Shown here one piece after another: positions 1 to 9,282 of a stretch of 64,000 nucleotides of DNA. The notes below the pieces were generated by a model that was given only the letters and a program-made list of their open reading frames with translations, made no database searches and was not told the DNA's origin. Both the position numbers and the translations under genes were made by a program. Every line of letters starts with the position of its first letter. Position 1 is the first letter of the stretch. Source of the DNA: Clostridium ljungdahlii (lineage in GTDB: Bacteria > Bacillota > Clostridia > Clostridiales > Clostridiaceae); NCBI RefSeq assembly GCF_001636845.1, contig NZ_LITT01000035.1, positions 248,001-312,000 of the forward strand, in the 5' to 3' direction.

Positions 1-40
1 ACCATAGATACCTTCCTTTCAGATTTATATATTAGCGTAT

Positions 41-63
41 AAAAATAAGCCCTACGGGCTATT
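41..63 (-). terminator. short terminator hairpin
   Basis: AGCCC (48-52) pairs with GGGCT (56-60) around a three-base loop. On the minus strand it is followed by TTATTTTTAT, so it would end transcripts coming from the methionine aminopeptidase gene or a gene just before it. Seen directly; function inferred. Confidence 0.45.
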
Positions 64-127
64 ATGTCAATCTATATATGTCATTTACCATATATAGCAA
101 ATCATAACATAATTCATAATACGAAAT

Positions 128-247
128 AATCAATTCACAATGAACGATGATTTTCTGTTGTCACAAAAATTTAATATTCATGCTACCTAGTTTTTAAATT
201 TTTTATAACATTAGCGGAGAAAAGCCTGCCAAAATTGTGAATTGATT
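128..247. repeat. 14-bp inverted repeat flanking a gene-free stretch
   Basis: AATCAATTCACAAT at 128-141 is the exact reverse complement of ATTGTGAATTGATT at 234-247. A third copy of the same 14-mer lies at 16540-16553, at the 3' end of the DUF3786 gene. The stretch between the repeats holds no convincing gene. It could be a small degenerate mobile element; the evidence is only the repeat itself. Confidence 0.35.
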
Positions 248-341
248 TGGATTTCATTATTTTCTAATTATTGAAAATATATAGCCGTGAATAATGTCAT
301 CTATTTCTGATACTTATCCGCGGCTGCTGAATTTCTGCCTT

Positions 342-1097
342 TTAAATATTGTCTTGATCAGTTAAAATAACGGGTCCATTTTTCGTTATAGCAATAGTAT
401 GCTCATACTGTGCTGAAAGACTTCCATCTGCAGTACGTGCTGTCCAATCATTACTATCTACTACAGCTGAGTAAGTACCTATATCTATCATAGGTTCTAT
501 AGTAATTACCATACCCTCTCTAAGTTTAAGTCCTCTTCCCGGTTTACCATAATGAGGTACACATACATCATCATGCATTACTTTTCCTATACCATGTCCT
601 GTATAATCTCTTACTACTGAATATCCTAATGGCTCTGCATAGCTTTGTATTTCATGTCCTATATCGCCTATTCTATTTCCAACAACAGCTTTCTTTATAC
701 CTCTGTAAAGACATTCTTTTGTAACCTTCATAAGATCCCCGGCTTCTTTAGATATATTTCCTACTGCATAAGACCACGCAGAATCAGCCAACCATCCATT
801 TAAATTTACAACCATGTCTATAGTTACAATATCCCCTTCTTTTAAAGGTTTGTTGTTTGGAAATCCATGACAGATCTCATCATTTACTGAGGCACAAGTA
901 GCATATGGAAAACCCATATAACCTTTTTGCTCAGGTGTTGCCCCATTTTCTTTTAAATATTTCTCCGTAAAAGCATCTATTTCCATAGTAGTTATACCCG
1001 GCTTAATCATTTTTCTAATTTCTTTATGACACGATGCTAGTATCTTCCCTGCTGCAGCCATATATCCTATTTCTTTTTCAGTTTTTATATCTATCAA
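342..1097 (-). CDS. map: methionine aminopeptidase, type I
   Basis: Removes the initiator methionine from nascent proteins in the cytoplasm using two bound metal ions. All expected residues are visible in a 251-residue protein: His77 (substrate side), metal ligands Asp94, Asp105, His168, Glu201 and Glu232, in the motifs NDEICHGFPN, LADSAW, TGHGIGK, TIEPM and QYEHT. I chose a TTG start at 1097 because AGAGGCG lies six bases before it and this gives the usual family length. The upstream ATG at 1127 has no ribosome site. In many Firmicutes map sits in the ribosomal cluster; here it stands alone beside a membrane protein gene, so it may be a second copy. No lineage-specific N-terminal SEC-C extension is present. 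Confidence 0.95.
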   Translation of the reverse strand: MIDIKTEKEIGYMAAAGKILASCHKEIRKMIKPGITTMEIDAFTEKYLKENGATPEQKGYMGFPYATCASVNDEICHGFPNNKPLKEGDIVTIDMVVNLNGWLADSAWSYAVGNISKEAGDLMKVTKECLYRGIKKAVVGNRIGDIGHEIQSYAEPLGYSVVRDYTGHGIGKVMHDDVCVPHYGKPGRGLKLREGMVITIEPMIDIGTYSAVVDSNDWTARTADGSLSAQYEHTIAITKNGPVILTDQDNI

Positions 1098-1251
1098 ATT
1101 TCTCGCCTCTATCTTAAAATTTATCATATAATTATTTTAACATATTGATCCATAAAAAACTTATACCGATTATTAATTATTATATACTACAGTTTGCATA
1201 TTTTCTACAGTTTTGAACTATAAACCTTCAAAATACTTTACAGCCTGATTA

Positions 1252-2145
1252 TCAAACTATTTTTTTGTTCTCAACTCCGCTGTATAATTTAAATCCCTGT
1301 CCTAAAACTTCATGGGTATCACTTATTATTATAAATGAGTCTTTATCGATATTTTTTATGAAAGTTTTAAATCTGTTCAATTCTGATTGATCCATAACCA
1401 CCATTAAAACTGTACGTTTTTCTTCAGTATAACCACCAAAGCCAGACAGCACGGTAACACCTCTGTTTAAATCCTCTAATACAGCTTTTTTAATTAGCTG
1501 TGATCTATCAGAAACTACAAAAGCAACCTTTGATCCACTAAACCCTAATTGTACCAAATCAATAGCCTTACTAGTTATAAATATGGATATAATCGCATAA
1601 AGTGCTTTTTCTCCACCAAATACAAACCCAGCACAAATAATTACAGAACCATCTATTAATCCCTGAGAATTTCCAATGCTCAATGCCGTATACTTGTTGA
1701 TAATACTAGCTATTATTGAAGTTCCTCCTGTAGATCCATCGCTTTTAAAAACTAGTCCAAGTCCTATACCTGATAATAATCCTCCATATATAGAACCTAA
1801 AAGTGGATTTAATGTAACAGCATGAACATTGGTGGTAAAAAGTATACATAAAGGTAAAACTAAAGAACCAAATACAGTTCTTAACGCAAATTTTTTTCCT
1901 AAAAAAGCTAATCCTACAAAAATCAGTGGAATATTAGCACACCATTGGGTAATGGCAGGCTCTACACCAAATACGTGCTGTACTAATATGGATATTCCAA
2001 CCGTACCACCAGAAGCTATTTCATTTGGCTTTAAAAACAGATTAAATCCAAAGGCTGTTATTATGCATCCTAAAGTCATTTGTAAATACTGTTTTATATA
2101 TTGATACATAGTACTTTTATTGGTCCAAACATTATCCTTTGTCAT
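1252..2145 (-). CDS. YitT family membrane protein (DUF161/DUF2179)
   Basis: A membrane protein of about 297 residues with five to six hydrophobic segments in the first 200 residues (the glycine-rich loop GSTGGTSIIA is typical), followed by a cytoplasmic C-terminal DUF2179-type domain of about 80 residues (near KAVLEDLNRGVTVLSGFGGY). The transported substrate of the family is not established. The ATG at 2145 is preferred over an upstream TTG at 2151 because AAAGGGG is seven bases before the ATG and only two before the TTG. A structured repeat copy (2161-2345) forms the sequence directly upstream and lies in the same orientation, ending about 15 bases before the ribosome site. Confidence 0.85.
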   Translation of the reverse strand: MTKDNVWTNKSTMYQYIKQYLQMTLGCIITAFGFNLFLKPNEIASGGTVGISILVQHVFGVEPAITQWCANIPLIFVGLAFLGKKFALRTVFGSLVLPLCILFTTNVHAVTLNPLLGSIYGGLLSGIGLGLVFKSDGSTGGTSIIASIINKYTALSIGNSQGLIDGSVIICAGFVFGGEKALYAIISIFITSKAIDLVQLGFSGSKVAFVVSDRSQLIKKAVLEDLNRGVTVLSGFGGYTEEKRTVLMVVMDQSELNRFKTFIKNIDKDSFIIISDTHEVLGQGFKLYSGVENKKIV

Positions 2146-2160
2146 TTCCAATCCCCTTTC

Positions 2161-2345
2161 TATAAACAGAGTTCTAAGTGCTTCAGCACTTACAAGGCGT
2201 TATCCTTTAGGAAAAATCATTATCCAGTGACGTAGCTGCCCGCAACGTACACTCGGAGAAAAGCAGATATCCCAAATCTTTGATTTGGTGATAGTCGCTT
2301 TCGCTGTGTGCGTGGGAGTATTAGAGCAGGTAGTCATCGGATAAA
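2161..2345 (-). repeat. dispersed structured repeat, copy 1
   Basis: Read on the minus strand this begins with TTATCCGATGACTACCTGC and closes its long imperfect hairpin with GGATAA. It then carries a second hairpin (GTAAGTGCTGAAGCACTTA) and ends with AGAACTCTGTTTATA. Copies 2 (13370-13505) and 3 (25163-25285) share these ends. Copies 1 and 3 also share an inner arm with CCAAATC-AAA-GATTTGG, which copy 2 lacks. The copies lie in different contexts, so a mobile or RNA-type repeat is more likely than a leader dedicated to one gene. No open reading frame is seen in it. Confidence 0.7.
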
Positions 2346-2406
2346 AATCATCTAAACTTTTAAAAGCCCTATAGTATAAAACTATAGGACTTTAGTAAAC
2401 ACTTTA

Positions 2407-2571
2407 TTATCTTCTGAATCCTCTGTTGTTCTGCTGTTTTCTTTTTCTTCTACAATCAGGACATCTCTGAGGTTCATTTTCAAAACCTTTTTCTTTATAA
2501 AATTCTTGTTCGCCTTCAGTGAATACGAATTCTTCTCCACAATCTTTGCAAACTATAGTTTTATCTGCCAT
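2407..2571 (-). CDS. small zinc-ribbon protein (zf-trcl type)
   Basis: A 54-residue protein with two CxxC pairs, CKDC (residues 8-11) and CPDC (near 38-41), spaced as in the 'probable zinc-ribbon' family PF13451, and a basic tail (RRKRKQQNNRGFRR). The four cysteines should bind one zinc ion. Role unknown; a nucleic-acid-associated function is suggested only by the basic tail. GGAGGTATGTTTAA precedes the ATG at 2571. It is short enough to be missed by length-filtered gene finding. Confidence 0.85.
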   Translation of the reverse strand: MADKTIVCKDCGEEFVFTEGEQEFYKEKGFENEPQRCPDCRRKRKQQNNRGFRR

Positions 2572-2734
2572 TTAAACATACCTCCTTTTCCAAAAATCAA
2601 GATCTAAAACGATTCACAAATATATTTCTAAAAGAGATATGTTGTTCATCCAATCAAATCTAAGCATCAGCTATTACTAATACTCATTCAGTGTATCATA
2701 CTAGTACTTAATTTGCAATATAATTGAACTCATT

Positions 2735-4492
2735 TTAATAAACTTCATCAATTATATAGCTGCTCCTATTCCTATTTCTTTTAGCCTGTTTTTTTAAAGT
2801 ACTCATATATTCACCAATTTCATCTACATCTTTAAATCTATCGAAATTTCCATACATTCCTCCAAATGCAATTGACGTAAGTGGAAAAATGTCTTTATTA
2901 CCTTTTCGATCAAAAGATTCTATGTAATTATTTTCTTTATCTTTTTCATTAAAAAAATTAAGTATTTTCAAATCAAATTCCTGGGTCATCTCTTCACATA
3001 ATTTATAACATTTAGCAGCAGTATCTTCTATTATGCACACAAAGTCATCTCCTCCTAAGTGTCCTATAAAGCTATTGTATGGAAAAGATTCCTTAATTTT
3101 ATTTTCTAAAAAAATTGAAGTAAATTTTAATACCTTATCTCCATTTTCAAAACCATAGGTATCATTATATACTTTAAAATTATTTAAATCAGCATAAAGA
3201 AGTAAAAAACTATTTTTATAGCCAATCATATCTTTAAGAGTTTTATTTATAATTGCATTACCCGGTAGTCCAGTCAAAGGATTGAGATTTTTTGCATAAT
3301 TTTTTTCAAATTCCACTGTATATTCAAGTAAGCATTTAACTGTTACAATTCCACAATATTTGTTATTCTTTGTAACTATGACATAATCATAAATCTTACC
3401 ATTTTCTCTTGTCATTGCAGTTTTTGATACTTCACTTATAGAATCATAATAGTCTACTATAAGAGGTGAACAATCCATAATTAAAGATATAGGTCTTTTT
3501 AAGAACACTGAGATTCCATATTTTGTAGCAAGCATAGAATCAAGATTGTGTTTCATAATTAAACCTGTTGGAAAATCTTCATTTACTATACATACTCCTG
3601 TAACACTTGATTGTTCAAAAAATTTTTTTATATTTTCACTTTTAGTTGATACCGAAAATGTTTTATTTTCTTGGGCAATATCTCCAATATAACTTTTTTC
3701 AAATTTAACTTTGTTATCAGATATTTTATTATAATCAATTATTTTTTCTCTTACATTTTGTGGAATATCTAAAAATGTTCCTGCTGGTCTTTGAAGAAAA
3801 TATCCCTGTCCAGCACAAACACCTATTTTAATTAAGGTTAAAAGTTCTTCTTTCGTTTCAATTCCTTCTGCAATAAGTTTCATATGAGTAGCTCTAGCTA
3901 AGCTTACAAATGTTTTCATAAGCTCCTGCTTAAATGAATCTTTATCTATATCTTTTACAAAAGATATATCAATTTTAACATAATTAGGTTTTGTTTCCAT
4001 TAAAGTTTTAAGGCCTGAATACCCTGCCCCTGTGTCATCAATTGCAATTTTATATCCCTGATCAGTATAATTTTCAAGGGCAGTTTTAAAACTTTTATAA
4101 TCTTCTATAGCAGTTTTCTCCGTGATTTCAAATATAATTGAGTCCGGAGACATATTGTGCTTCTTTAAAAATTCTTTTGTAAATCCGCTTTTAAATCTCT
4201 CATCTCTAAATATTTTAGGATCTACGTTTATAAACAGCAGCTTATTTTTATCAATTTCCTTTGCTTTTTCGATAGCCTTCACCCTGCACAAAGATTCAAG
4301 CTCCCATGTTTTATTATATTTTTCTGCAGTGGAAAAAAGCTTGCTTGGAAAATATAAAGGTGAGCCTTCAGGTCCGCGGCTAAGTGCTTCGTATCCTATA
4401 ATAAAACCATTTTTTAAAGAAATAATAGGTTGAAAAACAGTACTTATACTCTTTTCCTCTAATATTTTATCAAGTTCATTATCTATACTCAT
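2735..4492 (-). CDS. EAL-CBS-GGDEF c-di-GMP signalling protein
   Basis: A 585-residue cytoplasmic protein with no membrane segment. Order: EAL phosphodiesterase domain (about 10-245), a CBS-pair-like middle region (about 275-400), and a GGDEF domain (about 405-575). The EAL domain keeps the catalytic set: EALSRG (Glu35), the Asn of INVDP, FEITE, IDDTGAG, KIDISF, IAEGIET and GQGYFLQRP, so c-di-GMP hydrolysis is likely. The GGDEF signature reads GGDDF at 480-484 and there is no RxxD inhibitory site in front, so cyclase activity is doubtful and the domain may only bind GTP. The middle domain suggests nucleotide control. GGGGTG lies six bases before the ATG. Confidence 0.9.
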   Translation of the reverse strand: MSIDNELDKILEEKSISTVFQPIISLKNGFIIGYEALSRGPEGSPLYFPSKLFSTAEKYNKTWELESLCRVKAIEKAKEIDKNKLLFINVDPKIFRDERFKSGFTKEFLKKHNMSPDSIIFEITEKTAIEDYKSFKTALENYTDQGYKIAIDDTGAGYSGLKTLMETKPNYVKIDISFVKDIDKDSFKQELMKTFVSLARATHMKLIAEGIETKEELLTLIKIGVCAGQGYFLQRPAGTFLDIPQNVREKIIDYNKISDNKVKFEKSYIGDIAQENKTFSVSTKSENIKKFFEQSSVTGVCIVNEDFPTGLIMKHNLDSMLATKYGISVFLKRPISLIMDCSPLIVDYYDSISEVSKTAMTRENGKIYDYVIVTKNNKYCGIVTVKCLLEYTVEFEKNYAKNLNPLTGLPGNAIINKTLKDMIGYKNSFLLLYADLNNFKVYNDTYGFENGDKVLKFTSIFLENKIKESFPYNSFIGHLGGDDFVCIIEDTAAKCYKLCEEMTQEFDLKILNFFNEKDKENNYIESFDRKGNKDIFPLTSIAFGGMYGNFDRFKDVDEIGEYMSTLKKQAKRNRNRSSYIIDEVY

Positions 4493-4965
4493 TTATAGCA
4501 CCCCATTAATTTAATTTTAAAAAAAGTATACATTTTACAAGTTAAATATAAGTTAAATATTCTCTAATTATCAGTTAAAAATATTCGGACTCCAATTTTA
4601 TAAGTACCCTATTTTTCTTCCTTAACAGTAACACTTTTAGTTTGTATTACATATTTTACAGGCAATGTTTAATACAACATTGCTATATAATCAGCAAAGG
4701 TTATAATTACCTTAAATATATCAATTTGAAAGGAAGATAACGCTGGATAAAGAAAAATATCATTATGGAAGTATCAAAAAGCTTTGAAAAGATAATAAAA
4801 ATATACTGTTACTTTTATTATTTGTTGAAAATATGCTTATATATAATAATAATATATTAATATATTATTGTAAAAGTACAAGTATGAAAATTGAATATTT
4901 TTTCCTACAATGCAGAGAATAATCATAAATTATAAAATAACTTTTTAGGAAAGAGGTCTTTAATT
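4493..4965. other. intergenic region before the germination operon
   Basis: No gene is supported here. GCAATGTT (4662-4669) and AACATTGC (4676-4683) form a perfect eight-base inverted repeat that could be a small hairpin or an operator. The rest is very AT-rich and should contain the divergent promoters. I could not identify a sigma-G-type promoter with confidence. Confidence 0.4.
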
Positions 4966-6546
4966 GTGAAGAAGTTTTTTAATTCTAAAAACACTTCAGA
5001 TCCTATTTATGTACAAAAGTTATCTGATGATAGATATAATTTGCCATTAAATAAATCTCTTTCAAATAATTTAAACCTATTATACAAAGTATTTTCAAAT
5101 TGTGCTGATGTTGTTTATCATAAATTTGTTATAGATTCAATAGAAGAACGTCCATGCGTACTTATTTTTATAAATGGACTTTCGGATATAAGATCAATTA
5201 ACGAAAATGTACTACCTTCAATTATGAATATAAAAGAAATTTCTCAAGATAATTTAAGATCTAATGGTACTCTAGAAATAATTAGGAAACGTTTTCTTCA
5301 AACTGCAAAAGTAAGTGAACTAGGGACTATTGGTCAAGTTACAAATTCTCTTTTAAATGGAAATAGCATATTTTTACTAGATGGTGATGATAAAGCTTTA
5401 GAAATGAAAACGCCAGGATGGAAGGAAAAAAACGTATCAGAAACAAATGTTGAAAGGGTTATAAGGGGACCAAATGAAGGCTTTACACAAAATATTTCTA
5501 TAAATATCTCTCAACTTAGGAGAAAAATTAAATCTTCAGAACTAAAAGTTGAAGAATTTACAATGGGGAAACAAACACTAACAAAAATAAGCATCACCTA
5601 TTTACATGGAATAGTAGATAACAATATTGTTGAAGAGGTAAAAAAAAGACTTTCTAAAATAGATATTGATTCTGTTTTAGAAAGCGGCTATATAGAAGAG
5701 CTTATAGAAGACACTCATTTTACATTATTTCCACAAATTCAGCACAGTGAAAGGCCAGATAGAGTGGCTGCTGGCATTTTAGAAGGTAGGGTAGCACTCT
5801 TAGTAGACGGTACCCCCTGTGTTTTGATACTTCCTGCTACTTTAATTCAATTTTTACAAACCAGTGAAGATTATTATGAAAGATATACCACTACCATATT
5901 TGTACGCTTTATCAGATTAATTTTCTTCATAATTTCGATGCTGCTCCCTGGATGTTTTGTTGCAATTATTTTATATCACAAAGAAATGATACCTACACCT
6001 TTACTCGTTAGTATTATGGGAGCTGCCCATGGGGTACCTTTTCCTATTTTTATTGAAGCATTATTAATGGAAATAGTCTTTGAAGCACTTAGAGAAGCAG
6101 GTATCCGTCTTCCTTCACCAGCTAGTCAAACTGTAGGTATTGTCGGTGCACTTGTTATTGGAGACGCAGCCGTTAGAGCTGGCATTACTTCTCCTATTAT
6201 GGTTATCGTTATAGCCATTACAGCAACAGCTTCTTTTAGTATTCCATCTTATGATATGGGTTACGCCATTCGTGTTTTACGTTTTGCCATGCTGTGCTTA
6301 GGAGCATTTTTGGGGTTATATGGAATTTTATTAGGCATCATTATACTTTTAATTCACCTATCATCATTGAGTTCTTTTGGTATAAATTATCTCTCTCCAC
6401 TAGCACCTTTAAATTTAAAGGATTTGAAAGATGCTTTAATAAGATTTCCATGGCCTTATATGAAATGCAGACCTCATTATGCCAATTCTAATAACTTGCA
6501 GCGACAAAAAACTTTTTGTAAAAACAACAAAGACGAGAAAGGATAA
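4966..6546 (+). CDS. gerKA: spore germination receptor subunit A (GerA/GerKA family)
   Basis: A 526-residue inner-membrane protein of the spore, the A subunit of a GerA-type nutrient receptor. It has a soluble N-terminal half of about 300 residues (including the family stretch RRKIKSSELKVEEFTMGKQT) and a C-terminal half with about five or six membrane segments, including the conserved loop PFPIFIEALLMEIVFEALREAG (quoted in part: FPIFIEALLMEIVFEALREA) and the motif RLPSPASQTVGIVGALVIGD. The start is GTG, with AGGAAAGAGG a few bases upstream. It is first in a four-gene operon A-C-D-B, with six bases between it and the C gene. The nutrient recognised cannot be read from sequence. Confidence 0.93.
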   Translation: MKKFFNSKNTSDPIYVQKLSDDRYNLPLNKSLSNNLNLLYKVFSNCADVVYHKFVIDSIEERPCVLIFINGLSDIRSINENVLPSIMNIKEISQDNLRSNGTLEIIRKRFLQTAKVSELGTIGQVTNSLLNGNSIFLLDGDDKALEMKTPGWKEKNVSETNVERVIRGPNEGFTQNISINISQLRRKIKSSELKVEEFTMGKQTLTKISITYLHGIVDNNIVEEVKKRLSKIDIDSVLESGYIEELIEDTHFTLFPQIQHSERPDRVAAGILEGRVALLVDGTPCVLILPATLIQFLQTSEDYYERYTTTIFVRFIRLIFFIISMLLPGCFVAIILYHKEMIPTPLLVSIMGAAHGVPFPIFIEALLMEIVFEALREAGIRLPSPASQTVGIVGALVIGDAAVRAGITSPIMVIVIAITATASFSIPSYDMGYAIRVLRFAMLCLGAFLGLYGILLGIIILLIHLSSLSSFGINYLSPLAPLNLKDLKDALIRFPWPYMKCRPHYANSNNLQRQKTFCKNNKDEKG

Positions 6547-6552
6547 TAAAAT

Positions 6553-7746
6553 ATGAAGTATAAATCAATGCTATTTTATATTTTAATCTTTATATTTTCA
6601 ATTTCACTTTACGGCTGCAGCACAGATAAAAGTGAACTAAACGAAATTAGCCTTGTAGTAGGCATGGGTATTGATAAAATATCCAGTGATAACTCCTTTG
6701 TTGTAACATTAGAAATTATCAATCCAAACGGCACAAAAGACGACAATAATGCATTAAAAAAAGGAAATAATTCTATTATACAAACAAGCACGGGGAATTC
6801 TATTTTTGATGCAGTTCAAAACTTTTCAAAAAATAGTTCTACCCTGTTGGACTTTTCACATGCTAAAGTAATCATTTTATCAAAAGAATTATGTGAATCG
6901 GAATCAGGCGTTTCTGAAGCAATGGATTATTTAAATAGAAATCGTCAAATGCGAAGTACTAATTGGATACTTGTTTCAAATAAATCAGCTAAAGAAATCT
7001 TAAAAAGTAAAATTCCTAATGAAGGTGCTATTTCAAATGGCATAAACACTATGATGAGTTTATTTGAAAGGAACGGACCTATTGTACCCATGACCATAAA
7101 TAGCTTTATTATAGAATCAAAAAAAGAGTCAAATTCATCCTTTGCTCCTGTAATTGATATAGAAAAATCAAAAGATAGTACCGCTCCCAGAATTACAGTG
7201 GAGAAAATGGCTATTTTGAAAAACAACCGCTTAATAGCAATACTTACAAGTGAGGAATCTAAAAATCTTTTCTGGATGGCAGACTATACAAAAGGCCATA
7301 CAGATATATTTCCCCTTAAATCAGCTAAAAATAATACAAATATAACCACTAGGGTTTTTAAACAATCCACCCAAATAATTCCTCATTTAACTGAAGAAGG
7401 TTTTAATATGGAAATTCGATGTAAGGGCAGTGCCTTTATTGAGCAGGCAGGAAATATTGATATGAGCCCTGAAAATATATCTAGGTTTGAATATGATATT
7501 GAATCTGTACTAAAAGGTGAACTAAATAAATTGATAACAAAGTCACAGAAAAATCTAGATACAGATTTTGTTGGTTTTTCAACAAAAATATATAGTAACT
7601 ATCCAAAGGAATGGCTTAATATAAAAAAAGATTGGGATAAAATATTTCCAAATATAAAATATAAAATTAGTTTTGAAATTAAATTGACTAATATAGGAAT
7701 AATTAAAGATCCTGTTGTAAGAAATGAGGAGGAAACAAGTAAATGA
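6553..7746 (+). CDS. gerKC: spore germination receptor lipoprotein C (GerC/GerKC family)
   Basis: A 397-residue lipoprotein subunit of the germination receptor. The N-terminus carries a signal sequence ending in a lipobox (SLYGC, cysteine near residue 22), followed by the family opening DKSELNEISLVVGMGIDK. The rest is the extracytoplasmic Ger(x)C fold expected to sit on the outer face of the spore inner membrane beside the A and B subunits. Its stop overlaps the start of the next small gene by four bases, so translation is probably coupled. Confidence 0.93.
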   Translation: MKYKSMLFYILIFIFSISLYGCSTDKSELNEISLVVGMGIDKISSDNSFVVTLEIINPNGTKDDNNALKKGNNSIIQTSTGNSIFDAVQNFSKNSSTLLDFSHAKVIILSKELCESESGVSEAMDYLNRNRQMRSTNWILVSNKSAKEILKSKIPNEGAISNGINTMMSLFERNGPIVPMTINSFIIESKKESNSSFAPVIDIEKSKDSTAPRITVEKMAILKNNRLIAILTSEESKNLFWMADYTKGHTDIFPLKSAKNNTNITTRVFKQSTQIIPHLTEEGFNMEIRCKGSAFIEQAGNIDMSPENISRFEYDIESVLKGELNKLITKSQKNLDTDFVGFSTKIYSNYPKEWLNIKKDWDKIFPNIKYKISFEIKLTNIGIIKDPVVRNEEETSK

Positions 7747-7961
7747 CCGCAATTGTAATTATTTCAGCAATTCTAATAGTACTGCTTGAGGGAATATTTC
7801 TAATAAAAAAAAGTATGTGGAAAGAATTTCTATGTACTGCATTTTTGCTTATAATATCTTTGTTTTTTCAAATTGGTAAAGGTTTGGGCATTCCAGGTCC
7901 TATAGACTTAATAGAAAGCTTATTTAAACCTATTGGGGAAACATTTTTAAATAGATTATAA
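7743..7961 (+). CDS. small two-helix membrane protein, germination receptor D-type subunit
   Basis: A 72-residue protein with two hydrophobic segments (about 3-20 and 28-45) and a short tail, IPGPIDLIESLFKPIGETFL. It overlaps the end of the C-subunit gene (ATGA) and sits between the C and B genes. Small two-helix D subunits encoded inside ger operons are known from Bacillus species, where they modulate receptor response. Size, topology and position match, but this assignment is by context and not by a strong sequence motif. Confidence 0.7.
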   Translation: MTAIVIISAILIVLLEGIFLIKKSMWKEFLCTAFLLIISLFFQIGKGLGIPGPIDLIESLFKPIGETFLNRL

Positions 7962-7984
7962 ATTTCACATTGAGGTGAATAGAT

Positions 7985-9073
7985 ATGCGTGAAAAAGAAG
8001 TTATCACTACAAATCAATTTATATGGATGCTTTTTTGTATCATTACATCTTTCAGTGGATTACAAGTAATTAGACTGCTAATTTTTCAAGCAAGAAGGGA
8101 TGCCTGGCTGTCTGTAATTTTAGCCTGGATTTTAGATGTACTCCTGGCTGTTGTCTATGCTTACATGGGCATAAGATTTCCAGGTCAAAATATGGTACAA
8201 TACAGCGTAACTATTTTAGGGAAAAAACTAGGTAAGATTATAGGAATATTTTTTCCTATTTTCTTTTTACTGGTATCTGCTGTACTGCAAAAATCACTGA
8301 GTATAATTCTTAATATGGTATTTTTCCCCAAAACCCCCACAGAGCTAATTCTTATTTCAGCTTATCTTGTAATTGCATATGCTGTCTTAAAAGGAATAGA
8401 AGCAATAGGAAGAATATGCGAAATTTTGGGGCCCTTATTTTTATTTGCCCTTATTTTATTCTTTCTATTTGCCATACCGGATATACAACTAGATAGACTT
8501 AAACCACAGCTAGAAATGGGCTTATATCCAGCTTTAACAGGTACCCCTCTAATTTTATCCTTTATAGGAATATGTATTATTATGGGTATGTATATTCCCA
8601 TTTGCAATCATCCAGAAAACGGATTTATTGCAAAATTTACTGCAGTTAGTTTAGGTACTTTGGTCCTCGTGATGCTGGTTATAAGTGCAATAGGCATTTT
8701 TAGTTATCCACAAGCTAAAAACATGATAAATATCAGCCTTGAACTTACAAGATTTGTTCATTTAGGTCGGTTTTTTGAACGGGTGGAAGCTATCTGGCTT
8801 ATGATTGTCATCGGTGCAGCAATTACAGCATCTTCAGCTATGATATGGGCCTTTAGTGTTGGTATATCTCAAATTGTAGAACTAAATACATATAAACCTG
8901 TTGTATTTCCTGCTGTACTACTCTCTTTTGTTATTGGTATGACTTCCTTTAAGAACAGCTTGGAATTGGTGAGCTTCAGCTTTTATTCATACCCTTTTCT
9001 GTCTATATTTGTTGGAACAGGATTAGAAATATTTCTCTTCCTTGCAGCTTTAATCTTGAAGAAAAAGGGCTAA
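7985..9073 (+). CDS. gerKB: spore germination receptor subunit B (GerB/GerKB permease family)
   Basis: A 362-residue membrane protein with about ten hydrophobic segments, of the APC-superfamily Spore_permease family. The B subunit is the probable ligand-binding subunit of germinant receptors. The N-terminal stretch ITTNQFIWMLFCIITSFSGL and the helix ISLELTRFVHLGRFFERVEA are characteristic of the family. GAGGTGAATAGAT precedes the ATG. It is last in the operon; its stop is one base from the stop of a small convergent gene, so the two transcripts must overlap or end together. Confidence 0.93.
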   Translation: MREKEVITTNQFIWMLFCIITSFSGLQVIRLLIFQARRDAWLSVILAWILDVLLAVVYAYMGIRFPGQNMVQYSVTILGKKLGKIIGIFFPIFFLLVSAVLQKSLSIILNMVFFPKTPTELILISAYLVIAYAVLKGIEAIGRICEILGPLFLFALILFFLFAIPDIQLDRLKPQLEMGLYPALTGTPLILSFIGICIIMGMYIPICNHPENGFIAKFTAVSLGTLVLVMLVISAIGIFSYPQAKNMINISLELTRFVHLGRFFERVEAIWLMIVIGAAITASSAMIWAFSVGISQIVELNTYKPVVFPAVLLSFVIGMTSFKNSLELVSFSFYSYPFLSIFVGTGLEIFLFLAALILKKKG

Positions 9074-9074
9074 C

Positions 9075-9227
9075 TTAATCATCATCTTTATCTACTATAT
9101 TTTTTACTTTATTTTTATATTTGCTAAAGAGATACTTTTGAAAAAAATAAAAGATTAAAAAGCAGGTTAAAATTAAAGATACTCCTATAATAATGGAAAT
9201 TAAATTATTGACACCTATTCTATCCAT
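9075..9227 (-). CDS. small single-helix membrane protein
   Basis: A 50-residue protein starting MDRIGVNNLISI, with one hydrophobic helix (about 8-30) and a charged tail ending KNIVDKDDD. GGAGGCGTAAGT before the ATG at 9227 is a strong ribosome site, which is the main reason to call it real. It faces the germination operon tail to tail, with only one base between the stops. Function unknown; a link to the receptor genes is not shown by the sequence. Confidence 0.6.
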   Translation of the reverse strand: MDRIGVNNLISIIIGVSLILTCFLIFYFFQKYLFSKYKNKVKNIVDKDDD

Positions 9228-9282
9228 ACTTACGCCTCCCCTCTTACAATATAATTCCCAATATTGTAGATTTCATTAATCT

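Noticed and set aside
2161-2345. Group I intron or IStron end in the structured repeat
   Set aside because: TTATCC/GGATAA pairing is clear, but the conserved P/Q/R/S intron core is not visible.
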